DNA of 64,000 bases from Isochrysis galbana. Taxonomy: Eukaryota; Haptophyta; Isochrysidales; Isochrysidaceae. Made by a program: the position numbers and the translations under genes. Shown here piece after piece: positions 1 to 11,019 of the stretch. Each line of letters opens with the position of its first letter. Position 1 is the first letter of the stretch. Where the stretch lies: contig CM030931.1 in NCBI GenBank assembly GCA_018136815.1, forward strand, positions 9,048,389-9,112,388, read 5' to 3'. The notes beneath the pieces were generated by a model. It did not search any database. It was not told the DNA's origin and saw nothing but the letters and a program-made list of their open reading frames with translations.

Positions 1-1989
1 ATGCTTGCAGCTCGCGAAGAGGAGCCATCAAGGCGTCACGGACCTATAGGAAAGAATTCAAGAGGCGACGGTCACAAAGTTGTGGAGGACATGCGTCCCT
101 CTTTTACAAGCACGCCTATACCGTGCCTAGGACCGTGAAAAGGGTTGAGCGTGCATGGAGGTCGCGCGGAACTGATAAGACGCAGGCTGTGATGGTGATT
201 CGGCCCGGTAACGGCGACCGGCAAGCATAGAGCATGAATCGACGCTCTCATCAGCATAGATGAAGGCTTGGCGGTATTGAACCAGCGGACCAAGTGCAAT
301 CACAGATAGCGGATGCAATTGGCAAGAAAGAGGCAAATACAAGAGCTCCACATGCAGCCCATCAACCCAGGCGTCACACCAGCACAGAGATGTCTGCGCC
401 AGAGAGTCCGGCGGTGCGCCTCGCGAGTTCGTCAATCTGACCGGCGCTCAACGCATTCGGCGTCGTTCCTAAATGGATTTCTATGAGCCGCCGGCGAGCG
501 ACTGTGTCGGGCAGTGGCACGTACACACGTCGTTCGAATCGCCGACGGACGGCAGGGTCAAGCTCCCACGGCACGTTTGTCGCCCCTAAAATCAAGACGC
601 CGGGACCAGTAGATGACCTGCACAGTGAATGCCATGTGATGGTCAGAAGCGTACTCGAAGCTGCGCGCTGGTGCTGTGCAATCCGCTGGAAAGCACTCTG
701 AGATGATCGGATTAACGAATGCTCACATGCAGACGAGGAGCTCATTCTTCAGCCGCCTGGACGAGTCTGTCTCATTATCCGATCTTGTTGAGGTGAGAGC
801 ATCCACCTCATCGATAAAGATGATCGAGGGTTTGCGAGCCTCTGCGGCTTCGAAAAGTGCTCGCACCTGAGGTATAGGAAGGGCGCAGACACTCGAGCCG
901 TTGCCAAAGATCAGCAGAAAACGCGCAAGAAGTGATGACGGCACTCACCAGCTTCTCGGACTCGCCTACCCATTTTGACGTCACGTCTGCGGACGATATG
1001 GAGAAGAAAGTGGCATCGACCTCCGACGCTACCGCTCGCGCCAGATGACTCTTGCCTGACGAATGAAGGGTCCCACCCGTGTGAGAGCGCTGAGATAGGC
1101 GAGCGCCGAGATAGGCAACTTATCCAGACACGCCTGGTAATACCTGGTAATATCTACCCGCGAATCGCAGCACGCGCTGGGCGTGCAGATCCGTAGCAGT
1201 GTGGATGATGGGTCCCAGCATTAGTTCCACAAAAGTGCTCCTTAGCCGGATGCCAACGCGGGATGCTTAGGGTAGTTAGTGTCTTGAGGTTGTAGGCGAG
1301 GCCTCACCTGTTCCCGGAGGCCCGTAGAGAAGTACTCCTTTCCAGGGCTTGCGTGCACCCACAAAGAGCGAGGGGAACTTGACGGGCAGCACGACCGCTT
1401 CGTGCAAAGCCGCCTTGGCATCTTCCAACCCGGCAACATCCTCCCACCGGATGTTTGGCTTCTCCGTCAGAATTGCCGCCTCGAGCCCCGGATCGAGTGG
1501 AGCAGATGTCGCGTGCGAAGTCTGATGCGGCTGCGCTCCCGTTCCCTTGGACGCAGCCTGCGGCCCACCCCGCGCGCCCCCACGTGCCCCTCTGCCACCT
1601 GCACCCCCCACTCCCGGCGGAAAAGGCGCTGTCGCCCTCCTGCCAAGCGCCACCTTTCCGCCCCCTCGCGCGGCTGGCTTGAGGGGCGACACCTTTCGCT
1701 TGAGCTCCTCCGCCCGTTCTAGACATCGCCACGCGTTCTGCCTCATCTGGCTCGCCACGCCCTCATCCGGCTCTGTCCGGATGGTCGCGAGGAGCGAAGA
1801 GACTCCGGACTCATACAGAGCTAGTGCAAGAGCGGCCTCTCCGGCCTCGTCCGCCTTGGCCGCCTCGTTGAGAGTGCGCAGTGGTACGGCGTGCTTGCTC
1901 GGCGAACCGCTCGACGATGCGCCTGGGCTGCAGCTTCCCCCAGCACCGGAGGGGGAAGAGGAGGAGGAGAGGCGGCGCGAGGCGAACAT
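1..1989 (-). CDS. VPS4: VPS4-type AAA ATPase (ESCRT-III disassembly), 3' end beyond window
   Basis: Five exons read from complement(<1..43, 380..617, 727..866, 949..1055, 1308..1989); all junctions are GT-AG and keep frame. In the family this ATPase disassembles ESCRT-III filaments in endosomal sorting and membrane abscission. Visible: an N-terminal MIT-like helical region (about residues 36-100), a Gly/Pro/Arg linker (105-165), then the AAA domain with [12 protein letters not shown], Walker A GPPGTGKS (the Lys-Ser lie across the first intron), KWVGESEKL, Walker B IIFIDEVD (278-285), ATNVPWELD and the arginine-finger segment RRRFERR. The Walker A plus RKPWKG context is VPS4-like; katanin and spastin fit less well. 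The ATG at 1989 is the first in-frame ATG; the open frame runs a few codons further to a GTG only. The beta domain and C-terminal helix are cut off by the window edge. Confidence 0.93.
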
Positions 1990-2017
1990 CGCGCACCTCA
2001 CGCAACAGTCCCACGCG

Positions 2018-2034
2018 ATGAGAGAGAGAGAGAA

Positions 2035-2083
<49 letters not shown>

Positions 2084-2104
2084 AGAGAAGAGAGAACAGA
2101 GAAA
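2018..2104. repeat. GA/CT tract upstream of VPS4
   Basis: Nearly pure GA on the + strand, so CT in the sense of the VPS4 gene, starting about 30 nt upstream of its ATG. It belongs to the window-wide pattern of purine/pyrimidine tracts at gene starts. Confidence 0.9.
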
Positions 2105-4187
2105 AGGACTGCTCAAACCTAAGTACTTCACACCCTTCAAAGTAGAGCTATGAAGGAGAGTAGTACTCTAGTACTCTAGAGTAGCACGGAAACAACGAGT
2201 AAGTACAGGACGACTCCGAGAGGACAGGAGTACTCCTTCCTACTTTACTCCAAGTCAAAAATATTCTTGGGGTCCCTTGAGGAGAACAAAGCTCAAAAAA
2301 AATGAAAAAATAAAACCTCAAGGGACTGTACCAGCCCGGTACGAACGATAATCAGTTGTGTATTTTGACCGTGCGTGGCCTCTCTTTCGTAACTCTTTTT
2401 CCCCCTTTGCGCGCGGAGAGCAGCGAGCAACCGCGGGGGCGCAGCCCCCCCCCCCCCTAGACGTGCCATGGCGGCTGTGCCTCGCGTGGTCAGCCCTCGC
2501 CGGGAGCGCCGTCGGACGGAAAGCGACCGTTTATACAATGCGGCCTTGTCCACGACCAGCCTGAGCTGAAAGCGCACGTTCACACGCAGACTGCTCGGCT
2601 ACGAGCGGCGCCGCTGCCGCGACATCTACTTCCGAGGGCGGGGGAAGGGGCGGGGGGGCGGGGGGGGGGAGGGTAGAGGGGGGGGGGGGGCAGTAGAGGT
2701 CACAAGTGCAGAACGGGGACGGTAGAAGTCCCGCGCCTTCAGAGGCGGAGTGAGGATATGGATATATTATGGCTGAATACTTGGCGTCGCTATCGAAAAA
2801 GTAAAAAGTCGTCGTTTTGTAATGTGACATCCTCATTTCATCCCATAAAACTGAGAATTGATTATGAGCCCATACCCATATCTCCCTTCACTGCTCACAC
2901 TGCACACTACGCCACGCCCAACACACAACGGAAGCTGTTACTGATAATGCATCAGTACTAGTACTAGTACGGACTTCTAGTCCGGACAACGGCCTGCCTG
3001 CCTGCCGTATGCATGCAGCAGGTAGACCGTCCATACAATTTATGACACAAGTCACCCGCGCAGCGAGCACAAATTCGACGAAATTCATCTCCTGTGGCCC
3101 ATTTTCTTACATCGAGTCGGCGTCTTTGCCTTTGCAGAGGGATGAGACTCTCAGGGGGGTCAGGCGGGGCTATGCGCGTCGCTCGCTCATGACTCATGAG
3201 CCCATTCGGGCGGCCTAACTAAAACCAATGGCTTCCACAGCCGGTCACCAGTCAGATGGGACGGCAGGGGCAAGGTGGAATGCTTGCTGAGCGCGCGATT
3301 CAAAAGCGCTGGCTCACCTCAACCAGTCCTCACCAACGCTCGTATGCTCAACGCTCAACGTCCGTCTACAAAACAGGGAAGATCGGAAGATGTTGAGTCT
3401 ATGAATTAATTAGCTCTCAAAAGCTCGTGCATGTGGGCTTGTATGGGCTAACTCTAACTCTAGGGCCCTGTATGTGCGGCATACCTCTGAAAACTCGTAT
3501 CAAGGCACAAGGCCAGACGATTCCAGCGCGAGCGCAGACACAGCACACAGCACACTGCGCGAGCGAGTGGGATGAGGGGACGCATGGGGGGCCATGGGGC
3601 GTCACGAGCCGGAGCGTTGGTGCATCCATTGCCACCGCCAGCTGTCCCGCAAAGGGGCCAGGGCGACAACTTTCTCACCTGTGGGTATCGCCAAGAAATG
3701 GTCGTGGCGGCCGCGCTGCCGCGCTGTCCTCTGGTAGGCAGTAGGCAGGCAATCGCAAACAGGGACGGCCGCCATCGCCATCCCTACAAGAACGAGTAAA
3801 CATGATCTTTTACGTGAACATGAAAATAATTCTATTCGTGAGTAGTTCCCCCCCCCCCCCCCACTTCGCTACAGTGGAATACCGGAGTTGGAATACCGGA
3901 GGGAATACAGAATACAAGCAGAGGGGGGAGCACCGGAGGGGCGGAGTACCGGAGGCGCATAACATTGTGTATGGCTAATGGTGGTAGTATTAGCATGTGC
4001 ATGTAGCACATAATACTAGACTGCGCCCGACAACCCACACAATAGGCAATGGGCCGTTCTGCGCCGTTGACATCAACTTGCGCATAGCCTGCCGTGGCGA
4101 GTGGCGAGGGCTGTTTTCGCATGGTGAACACGCGGCGAGCGTGGCCTCGAGAGGTGCTTTCAGAAGGAGAGCGCCCTGATCGAGGAC
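2105..4187. other. Intergenic region, no convincing gene
   Basis: Contains poly-C and poly-G runs (about 2447-2457, 2650-2690, 3848-3862), a short copy of repeat family F (2698-2745), repeated CTAGTACTAGTAC-type sequence near 2955 and GCCTGCC repeats near 2993. Open frames here are short, overlap on both strands and show no recognisable domain. Confidence 0.6.
2698..2745 (+). repeat. Repeat family F, copy 1
   Basis: Shares GTCACAAGTG followed by GGGGACGGTAGAAGTCCCGC with two copies near 58,976-59,080. All three sit beside long G runs and end in a short GC-rich hairpin-like CGCGCCTT...GGCG. Confidence 0.7.
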
Positions 4188-7100
4188 TCAATCTGGGCTG
4201 TAGCTTGGGCCAAATGTCGCTATCGCGACCTCGCCTCTCCATATGGCGTGCGAGCTGCGCGCGACCTCCACTACGATCCTTCGATCCGTTGGCAGCTCAA
4301 CTGGCACCGTGAAGCGCACGAGCCGTCCGTCACCAATGCTAGCGATTGCGACGTCTCCAGGAGAAATGCTTACAGGAACGGTGATCTCAAACAACTCAAT
4401 GATAAAAGGGGCGGCATTCTCGGAGGAAAACGCAGCAAAATCGTCACTACCATTGCAGCACTCACCGCTGGTGGGCGCGTCGTCCTCAACATTCGTCCCA
4501 ATCGTGCCATCCTCCGCAAAAACGGAGGTGTCGACTTTCGTGTTCCAAGTGGGTGCACAGAAGACGACGCCCCCCGGCGTTGACGGCAATAGAAGCGCAG
4601 CAAGTGGAGGGTCCGAGGTGGTTTGCGCGGCGGTCGCCGCCGTTCCGCCCGATCGGAGTTCATCCAGCGTGCTTCCATCGCCGTCACCGCTCGCCCTAGG
4701 TATTCCACTCCCGCTCGACGCGACGCACTCGTCGCTCTGAGGAGTCGTAGTTTGGCCGGGGTCGGACTCGGTGGCGACGTGTGGCAGCTGCACTAGAAGA
4801 AGGCGGGGCTCGCTGGAGGACTCACCAGATGCCACTTCCACCGCAAACCGCGCCTGCCCAGCGCGAACTGCAGCGCGCGCGCTGAGCGGGGGCGGCAAAC
4901 TATCGGCGCCCTCAGCGCTCGGCTCGGGAGGGAAAACAGGGGGTTTGTGCTGCAGCCGGATGTGGAGCGGCTGTCCTGATGCAGCCGCGTGAGGCACCAA
5001 GACTGCGACCCGTGAGAGGCGACCGGGACCCTCGTCAAGATGGACACTCACCATCACCACGTTCCCCGCCTCAAGGGCGGTGTTGCATTCAAGCACGTAC
5101 TCAGAGGCTAAGGAGTCCTGAGAGCAGGTGACACTAGCTGTAGGCTGGGTACGCCGTGCTCCCTCCACAAATGGCACATCCGTGGGGCGTGTTCGACCGG
5201 GACGGCAAGCTGAAGGTGTGCCATCAGACGCCGCCGTGGTTAATGACCGCGTGCAAGGGCCGTTGCCATCAAGCTGAGGGAGCTTGAGAGCTAGCTTGCC
5301 GCCCCGCCAGCCCTTGGGCGCCATGACATTTAGTCGGATGCCTGCAAACTCCGCTTGGAACGGCTGGCCTGGCTTAATACCCGGAGGAGGCACCACGTAG
5401 TAGAGCCCCTGGCAAGAGGGCGGCGCAGGCCGTCGGGGAGTCGGCTGTGGCCGCTCGTTTGAGGTGGGGGCAGCAGCGGTGGCGGAGTTGAGGCAGAGCG
5501 CGGAAATGGACTGGAGCGCCAAGTTGACCGCGCCCCTGCCTCGAATCACGGCCGATCGATTCTCATGCTGCGAGCCGGCAGCGCCAGATGGTATGTATGA
5601 CATGGTATGGAAGTCGAAGAGTCGCATCAGTCTAGCGTTCATGGCGACCTCAACGCCTCCGTTGAGCCCGGTTGAGGTGGGCCTGATTCCGTGCTGGCCG
5701 TCGAGTTGGAGTAATCCGTCTTCGTCGCAAGTGGCAGCTGCCGAAGGCGCCGTCACCGCAGCCGAGCTGGCGACTGGACCCTCACCCAATGCCCGACCAA
5801 CACGATCCGTGGCCATCTCGCACGACAACTGTTCGGCGCCCCACTCGTACGAGGCATCGTCTGCCACGGAAGGCAGGAACAGCTCGTCCTCGCTGTCATT
5901 GTGCTTGCTGCGAGCAGCCCTGCTCGGAGCGGGAGCAGGCAAGGTGCGTGCCGTGGCCGTCTCGGGGTGCATCTCGTCCGACGCCAATAACGAGCAGAGC
6001 AAGCCCTCGCAACCAATGGTTTCCCACACATTCATCGTCGAAATGGTCGCGTGCAACCGCTTTCCCAGACTTCCCACGCCGCGTGGACGTTCAGCCACGA
6101 TGGGGTCGAGCCCAGCAACATCGTCACGTACTCGATCCGCCTCTTGACGGAACTCGCGCCAGCGCATCACCACCCGGTCCCAAACACCTGATGGCGTCTC
6201 ATGCCACGCGTGCACGGGCGTGGGCGTGCCCGCGCCATGCACAACGCTAGCGGCGCCCTCCTCTACAGCAGGTACGTCGCCACCAGCTTCCTCGATGGTC
6301 TCAGACGAAGATCGTGCTGAGGCTCGCGCTAATACTGCATCACGCCGCCATGCGTCCCAGAGCGCCAGTGAATGCGCCCTGCGATCTTTCGGTAGCTCCG
6401 CTTCTGGCTCGATCGGTCCGCCCACTCTCAGTAACGGCCCGGAACCGCAGTGCCTAAAGCTCGGATAGGCGTCCCAGCGGGGACCTGCGGGTATCTGCCA
6501 CGTCTCGCGGGGCGCGTTAGCGTGGGCAGCGGCAAGTATTGGTGACCTTGGCGATGATAGCTCGATCGTGTGGGCCGATGACAACTCGGCTAAGCGCCCA
6601 TTCGCCCTGATCTCACACAGTTCTTCTGGCGAGAGGTCCTGGGAGGAGCTCTCAAAGGGCAGCAGGCCGTCGCGCACCGAGGATGCCGCCGGAGGACCTT
6701 CACAGCAGAGGGCCCGGCTTGCCGTTGGCCCCGGCAATAATGTGACGGCCGTCGTGGAGGCCTGCGTCATGACCGCAACGGCTCGCGAGACCGCCTGTGC
6801 TGCAGCCATCATACGAGCTGGTGGATCTGCTGCCGTGCTCTGCGAGGCGTCCGCCAATTTCCGCCTCTTGCTGCGCGCCATACAACCTCGATTGGTTCTG
6901 CCTCCTTGTGCGCCCTCGGCTCCTTGTTCCCCTAGTACCTTCCTGCGCCAACGCCCTCGTCCGCGTGTGGCATCACCACCTGTCGTTGCGCTTACAGCAT
7001 CGTCACAGTCGGTGGGGGCCACACACATTTCCTCCTCGCTTTCTGCCAACCCTTCGCACCGGCCACCCAGCGCTAGTAGCACTTCGCCGGCCTCGAGTGA

Positions 7101-8258
7101 TGAGTGAGGCGACCCACCGCTCTGTGCCGCGTGCTGGGCTCCATTTCGGTGCCGAGCAGCCTGCCGTGTTCCCCGTTTGCCGGCTGGGCTCTCCCCCTCC
7201 TCCCTCGCTGCGTCAATTGGTGGGCGAGAAGCAGCGAGTACGGCGGAGGCGGTGTGGCGGCCGCCATTTCTTGCAGCAGCAGAAATAGTTGAGCCGTGAT
7301 GTCTATTTGACACGCTCAAGCACACCCCACGCCCGTGTCCTCTGCCCCGCCTGCTGCCCCTCGCAGTACGTGCGATCCGATTGGTATCTTTCAACACCGC
7401 CCGCTCATCCTTCCTAGTCTTGTGCTCCACGTTGCCTCTTTCCTCCGACCGCCCTCCTTGCCGGATAACGAGACCTGCCAGCTCGCATGCCGAGTTCATC
7501 CTCACGTCATGTTGTGCTCCGCTAGTGACCGACGATTGCCCAACTGTGCTTGCTTGGCGCCTGCGCATGTTCGCTCTTTTTGCCATATCTACCTCGTTCG
7601 CCTCGCTTTCACCGCACCTTTCTCTCAGATCTCGCTTCCGTCGCGTTCCTCGCTCGCTCGCGACCCCGCTCTTAAATCGTTCCTGATTCTCGTTCCCATC
7701 ATCTTCTCTTCCAGACAGTGTGCATGGTGCCATTCTCCTGTCCCTTGCGCGGAGATCCTCCTCATAGATTTCGTCTTCATCAAGGTCGAGCTGCAAACCA
7801 TCTGTCTGATCACCAACCCCTCTTCCTATCCCTCTCCCCCTTCCCCTCCGCTTTGCCTCCCACCTCCCTCTCCCCTTGCCTCGTCTTCCACCTTCTCCTC
7901 TCGCTCTCCCCTCGTCCCTGCCTCCCTCCGCCTCCCTGTTGCTATGCTCCGTTCCCTCCCTGCTGCCCTCTGCTCCTCCTCCTTCGCCTCCAGCACTCAC
8001 CGCCTCCCCCTCTCCCCTCCTCCCTCTCCTTCCCTCTCTCTCCTTCTCTCCCTCCCCTCTCTCTCCTCTCTCTCCTTCCTCCGCCTCTCTCTCCTCCTCC
8101 CTCTCTCTCTCTGAGAGCCGGCCGACGTCGTGGGTGCGGCGCGGCGTGACAGCGAATGAGCGCGCCGGCCGCGCCCTCTGGCCCAACGCGACCACCTCGC
8201 AGATGCCCGCGTGCCATGCTGGCTTGGTGCAGCCCATCTGGCCGCACAGCGGCGCCAT
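4188..8258 (-). CDS. Large unknown protein with zinc-knuckle-like N-terminus and PPGIKPGQ-type modules
   Basis: One uninterrupted frame of 1356 codons from the ATG at 8258; the open frame continues upstream only through a GA-repeat that would encode Ser/Leu repeats, so that part was left out. The N-terminus has C5-x4-C10-x4-W-H-x3-C20, a compact metal-knuckle-like pattern. Residues about 50-270 are Arg/Glu/Gly low complexity. Two or three diverged modules occupy the C-terminal third: VVPPPGIKPGQPFQ near residue 955, a related stretch ending in LVPHAAASGQP, and a final one, ITVPVSISPGD, near the C-terminus, each followed by a short beta-like segment. I know this P-G-x-x-P-G-Q style from haptophyte and other algal proteins, where its function is unclear. 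No enzyme motif was seen. Low-complexity segments could hide an intron. Function unknown; nuclear or nucleic-acid related is only a guess from the basic content. Confidence 0.7.
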   Translation of the reverse strand: MAPLCGQMGCTKPAWHAGICEVVALGQRARPARSFAVTPRRTHDVGRLSEREREEEREAEEGERGERGEGEKEREGRRGRRGEGEAVSAGGEGGGAEGSREGTEHSNREAEGGRDEGRARGEGGRRGKGRGRWEAKRRGRGRGIGRGVGDQTDGLQLDLDEDEIYEEDLRARDRRMAPCTLSGREDDGNENQERFKSGVASERGTRRKRDLRERCGESEANEVDMAKRANMRRRQASTVGQSSVTSGAQHDVRMNSACELAGLVIRQGGRSEERGNVEHKTRKDERAVLKDTNRIARTARGSRRGRGHGRGVCLSVSNRHHGSTISAAARNGGRHTASAVLAASRPPIDAAREEGESPAGKRGTRQAARHRNGAQHAAQSGGSPHSSLEAGEVLLALGGRCEGLAESEEEMCVAPTDCDDAVSATTGGDATRGRGRWRRKVLGEQGAEGAQGGRTNRGCMARSKRRKLADASQSTAADPPARMMAAAQAVSRAVAVMTQASTTAVTLLPGPTASRALCCEGPPAASSVRDGLLPFESSSQDLSPEELCEIRANGRLAELSSAHTIELSSPRSPILAAAHANAPRETWQIPAGPRWDAYPSFRHCGSGPLLRVGGPIEPEAELPKDRRAHSLALWDAWRRDAVLARASARSSSETIEEAGGDVPAVEEGAASVVHGAGTPTPVHAWHETPSGVWDRVVMRWREFRQEADRVRDDVAGLDPIVAERPRGVGSLGKRLHATISTMNVWETIGCEGLLCSLLASDEMHPETATARTLPAPAPSRAARSKHNDSEDELFLPSVADDASYEWGAEQLSCEMATDRVGRALGEGPVASSAAVTAPSAAATCDEDGLLQLDGQHGIRPTSTGLNGGVEVAMNARLMRLFDFHTMSYIPSGAAGSQHENRSAVIRGRGAVNLALQSISALCLNSATAAAPTSNERPQPTPRRPAPPSCQGLYYVVPPPGIKPGQPFQAEFAGIRLNVMAPKGWRGGKLALKLPQLDGNGPCTRSLTTAASDGTPSACRPGRTRPTDVPFVEGARRTQPTASVTCSQDSLASEYVLECNTALEAGNVVMVSVHLDEGPGRLSRVAVLVPHAAASGQPLHIRLQHKPPVFPPEPSAEGADSLPPPLSARAAVRAGQARFAVEVASGESSSEPRLLLVQLPHVATESDPGQTTTPQSDECVASSGSGIPRASGDGDGSTLDELRSGGTAATAAQTTSDPPLAALLLPSTPGGVVFCAPTWNTKVDTSVFAEDGTIGTNVEDDAPTSGECCNGSDDFAAFSSENAAPFIIELFEITVPVSISPGDVAIASIGDGRLVRFTVPVELPTDRRIVVEVARSSHAIWRGEVAIATFGPSYSPD

Positions 8259-8261
8259 GAG

Positions 8262-8379
8262 AGAGGGAGGGAGGGAGGGAGGGAAGGAGAGAGAGAAGAG
8301 AGGGAAAGAGAGAGAAGAGAGAGGGGGTGGGAGGGAGAGAGGGGGTGGGAGGGGAGGGGGAGAAAGAGAGAGAGTAGGG

Positions 8380-8411
<32 letters not shown>

Positions 8412-8506
8412 GAAGAGAGAGAGGAAGAGAGAGAGGATGAGAGAGAGGAAGAGAGAGAGGAAGAGAGAGAGGAAGAGAGAGAGGAAGAGAGAGAGGAAGA
8501 GAGAGA

Positions 8507-8544
<38 letters not shown>

Positions 8545-8545
8545 A
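8262..8545. repeat. GA-rich microsatellite with a 12-bp tandem unit
   Basis: Directly upstream of the ATG at 8258. The distal half (about 8395-8515) is a tandem array of GAGAGAGAGGAA-like units, ending in plain (GA)n. In the sense of the gene it is a CT tract. Confidence 0.9.
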
Positions 8546-9189
8546 CTCTTCTCTCGTTTTACTGAGCTCTTCCTGCTGTGAGAAAGGGAAGTTGTGTATT
8601 CAGGCTATTCATAGGCACTCTACTCTATACAACCAGACTTATTTTTGTGTGGGCGGTTTGACATACTACTTTACTCGTAGTATGTGAGAGGAGAGAACTG
8701 GCGCGAAGAAGGGGTTGTTCCCGCCTCGACTTTTCACTGGCAGCGTCTAAATATCCATTCTACATCTACACGTCATTTAGTAGATACTAGTACAGTATGG
8801 GTGCACCACTAAGAAAACAGGAGTGAACAAAGGTCGTTTGCCTTCATTTGGTACCCCCCGAACACACACAAGCGACAAGCGCGCCCTCCCTCTCTGCTCT
8901 CTGGTGCTGGTGTCGTCTTGTGTCTTTATGGACCGAAGAAAGTTATTACCGCATCCTTGTGATGGTGATGGTATCGGGTGTCGGCGTCAAAGACTTTATT
9001 TCTTCCCTGAGTCGAATGATTCCACACGACATTCGAGTGATGTTTTCTTGATGCCGAAAATCGTGACACGCACGCCAGTACATGGAAGATTCGGGCGGGC
9101 CACTCAGAGGCACAGGACACAAGAGGAAGGCGTGAACAACCACTGGGGGCCGGTGCACCCCGCCCAACCCAGCCCTCCCCACGACCTGG

Positions 9190-9333
9190 GCCCCTACGTA
9201 GAGCACAAGGGCACAAGGGGAGATGCCGTAAGGCGGGAAGTGAGGGAGAGGAAGGGAAATGGGCGTGGCTACGCTACAGTAGATGATCCCAAGGCCACGC
9301 GCGAGGCGAGATTATTAAAAGGTTTTTTTTCTT
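9190..9333 (+). repeat. Repeat family E, copy 1
   Basis: Contains TAGAGCACAAGG, GCCGTAAGGCGGGAA, GGGCGTGGCTACG and ends in GGCGAGATTATTAAAAGG plus a T run. Matches 52,775-52,907 (same strand) and 55,990-56,155 (opposite strand). The shared end followed by a T run suggests an element terminus. Confidence 0.75.
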
Positions 9334-9639
9334 AATGCCGAAAAGGTCCGCTCTTTTCTCGCTCGGTCTTTGTTCGTACTACCGTAGGCAGGTGACGAAT
9401 TGGAATGGCCCAGAGGGCCTGAGGGCAATGAGGAAGGAGCAAGGCCGGCGGCAGGCGCGGCGAAGGAGACGACTTCGGAGCAGGGTGTATGGGTTCACGT
9501 TTACCCGGTGTTGACCCACTTTGCGTTAACACCTCCATTGGCTAGGTGTGGCACATGCGTTAACACCTCAATCTGCAAGTGTTGGTACCAGCAGCGGGTT
9601 AACACCACACTGCCAGTGCTGTAGGGAAAACCCAGTGAG

Positions 9640-9985
9640 GCGGACCGACCTACGTCGGGCGACTCACCGGGGGAAAACACCGAGGGGGGGGGGGGGGGGG
9701 CTCTCGTCGAGAAGCAGAACGGCCCTTGCAGCTCGCGCCGCGAGCAGTCCTCGAAGAAATAAATGACTGCACCCCCCGATACCTGCCACAAGGACGTCTT
9801 GAGCCACTCCCTTCCTCTCTTCCTCCTGTCGCCAGCCGCCCCCCTTCGCCCGTTTGCTAACGCAAACGGGGCCCGTTTCTTACCACACTCCATGGGGGGG
9901 GTGCAAAACCCCCCCTCTCCCTCTCTCCATTCTTCTCCACCCCTCTCCTTGCGGCGCGTCGCCATGCGGCGCGCCACGGCCTGCT
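9640..9985 (+). repeat. Repeat family A, copy 1
   Basis: About 350-390 bp that reappears inverted at 48,300-48,685. Shared landmarks in order: GGCGGACCGACCTACGTCGG, a long G run, CGGCCCTT, GATACCTGCCACAA, GTCGCCAGCCGCCCC, a CCCGTTTG...CAAACGGG hairpin, and the GCGGCGCGTCGCCATGCGGC end. Non-coding; the conserved hairpin is consistent with a non-autonomous mobile element. Confidence 0.8.
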
Positions 9986-10249
9986 CTCAGAGGCCCGGAT
10001 TTTCTCGGGGCTAGGGGGGTGAGGGCGAAGTGCTTGTGGAGGCAAGCAACAAGCAAGCGCGCCTCGATGTTAGAGGTGGTGGGCTGGAAGTCGATCGAGG
10101 AAACGGAGATAAGGGGAGCTCCTCCGGCGCGGTTGTGCGCGGCACGCCTGTCGCCCGCACCACACGCCGCGCCGTGTGGCGGGTCGCGCACAAGGGGACG
10201 GGCTACGCCGTGCTCGGCGTGGGCGTCTAGGCGTCTACCAGGCCCTCTC

Positions 10250-10690
10250 GGGGCGCGCCCTCATGCCGAGCCAAGGCGACGCCGTTCTCGTCGCGTACGT
10301 GGTGCTCCTGGGCCTCTCCTTCGGGGTGCTCGCGGGGGGGCTCATGGTAGGGTGAGAGTCCCCACGGGAGGGGAAGAAACCCTGAGGGAAAGGAGACCAA
10401 ATGAAGGCAAGCCGCCTTCTCCCACGCTTGCCACGCTGGCCATTGGAGCCTCCCAGCGGCCTCTGTATGCCTGGCGACCAGGGGAGGGGGGGAGTCAGCT
10501 CGAGGGCAGGCCCAGTATGGGCGTGGGAGTGCGATTCGCGGCCCGCGCCCACTAGGGGTCTGGGCCAGAGTGTTGATTGCCCAGCCCCTGCCAGAGGGCA
10601 GGGGCTGAGGTTGATTGTACGGGCCCACCCCGGGGGGTGTCCGCGATGGAGAGAGGGGGGCGCGAGGCCCCCATTGACCCCCACTTATAA
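10250..10690 (-). repeat. Repeat family B, copy 1
   Basis: Strong match in inverse orientation to 44,232-44,640 and, more diverged, to 52,088-52,425 and 19,290-19,620. Landmarks are an AAGTAGGGGTCAATGGGGGC-type end, a CCCCTGCC...GGCAGGGG hairpin, CCTAGTGGGCGCGGGCC, CTGGTCGCCAGGCAGACAG and the GCCAGGGGCTGAGCCCCAGC hairpin. High GC and multiple short palindromes; no credible protein. Confidence 0.8.
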
Positions 10691-11019
10691 AAGTAGGTTC
10701 ATATTGAAAGGTTCTTCGTAACATACACAGTAATACACCATACATCGCCCCTGTTGTCATAACTTTTTTTAAGCCCGATAGTTCAAGATCAATGTACACC
10801 AAGCCGTACATTTTCGTTCAGGCTGCTGACGGGCCTGAGCCCTCACCCCCTCTGAACTGTGAACCGTCTCTCACCGCCGCACCTGCCGCCGATGACCGAT
10901 GAGAGTCAAACCATTGACGTGGATGGAGAAATATGAAAACGCTAAAGTTCCCTCGGCTCCGGCTTCCGATCTTAGATGAAGTGGCGAGGGAGTTGTGTGC
11001 TCCCGACTGAGCCTCATCA

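Larger units (their letters stand above)
8560..11019. other. Gene-free, repeat-rich interval
   Basis: Holds copies of repeat families E (9190-9333), A (9640-9985) and B (10250-10690), and three GTTAACACC boxes at about 9524, 9559 and 9598. No open frame here resembles a known protein. Confidence 0.65.

Noticed and set aside
5464..6147. + strand frames within 4.2-8.3 kb
   Set aside because: Shadows of the long minus-strand gene with no independent features.
8259..8546. Upstream extension of the 1356-aa gene through a Ser/Leu repeat
   Set aside because: Encoded by the GA/CT tract; the ATG at 8258 precedes the first complex sequence.
10227..10811. 194-aa frame in repeat B
   Set aside because: The sequence is a dispersed repeat; frame not kept in other copies.
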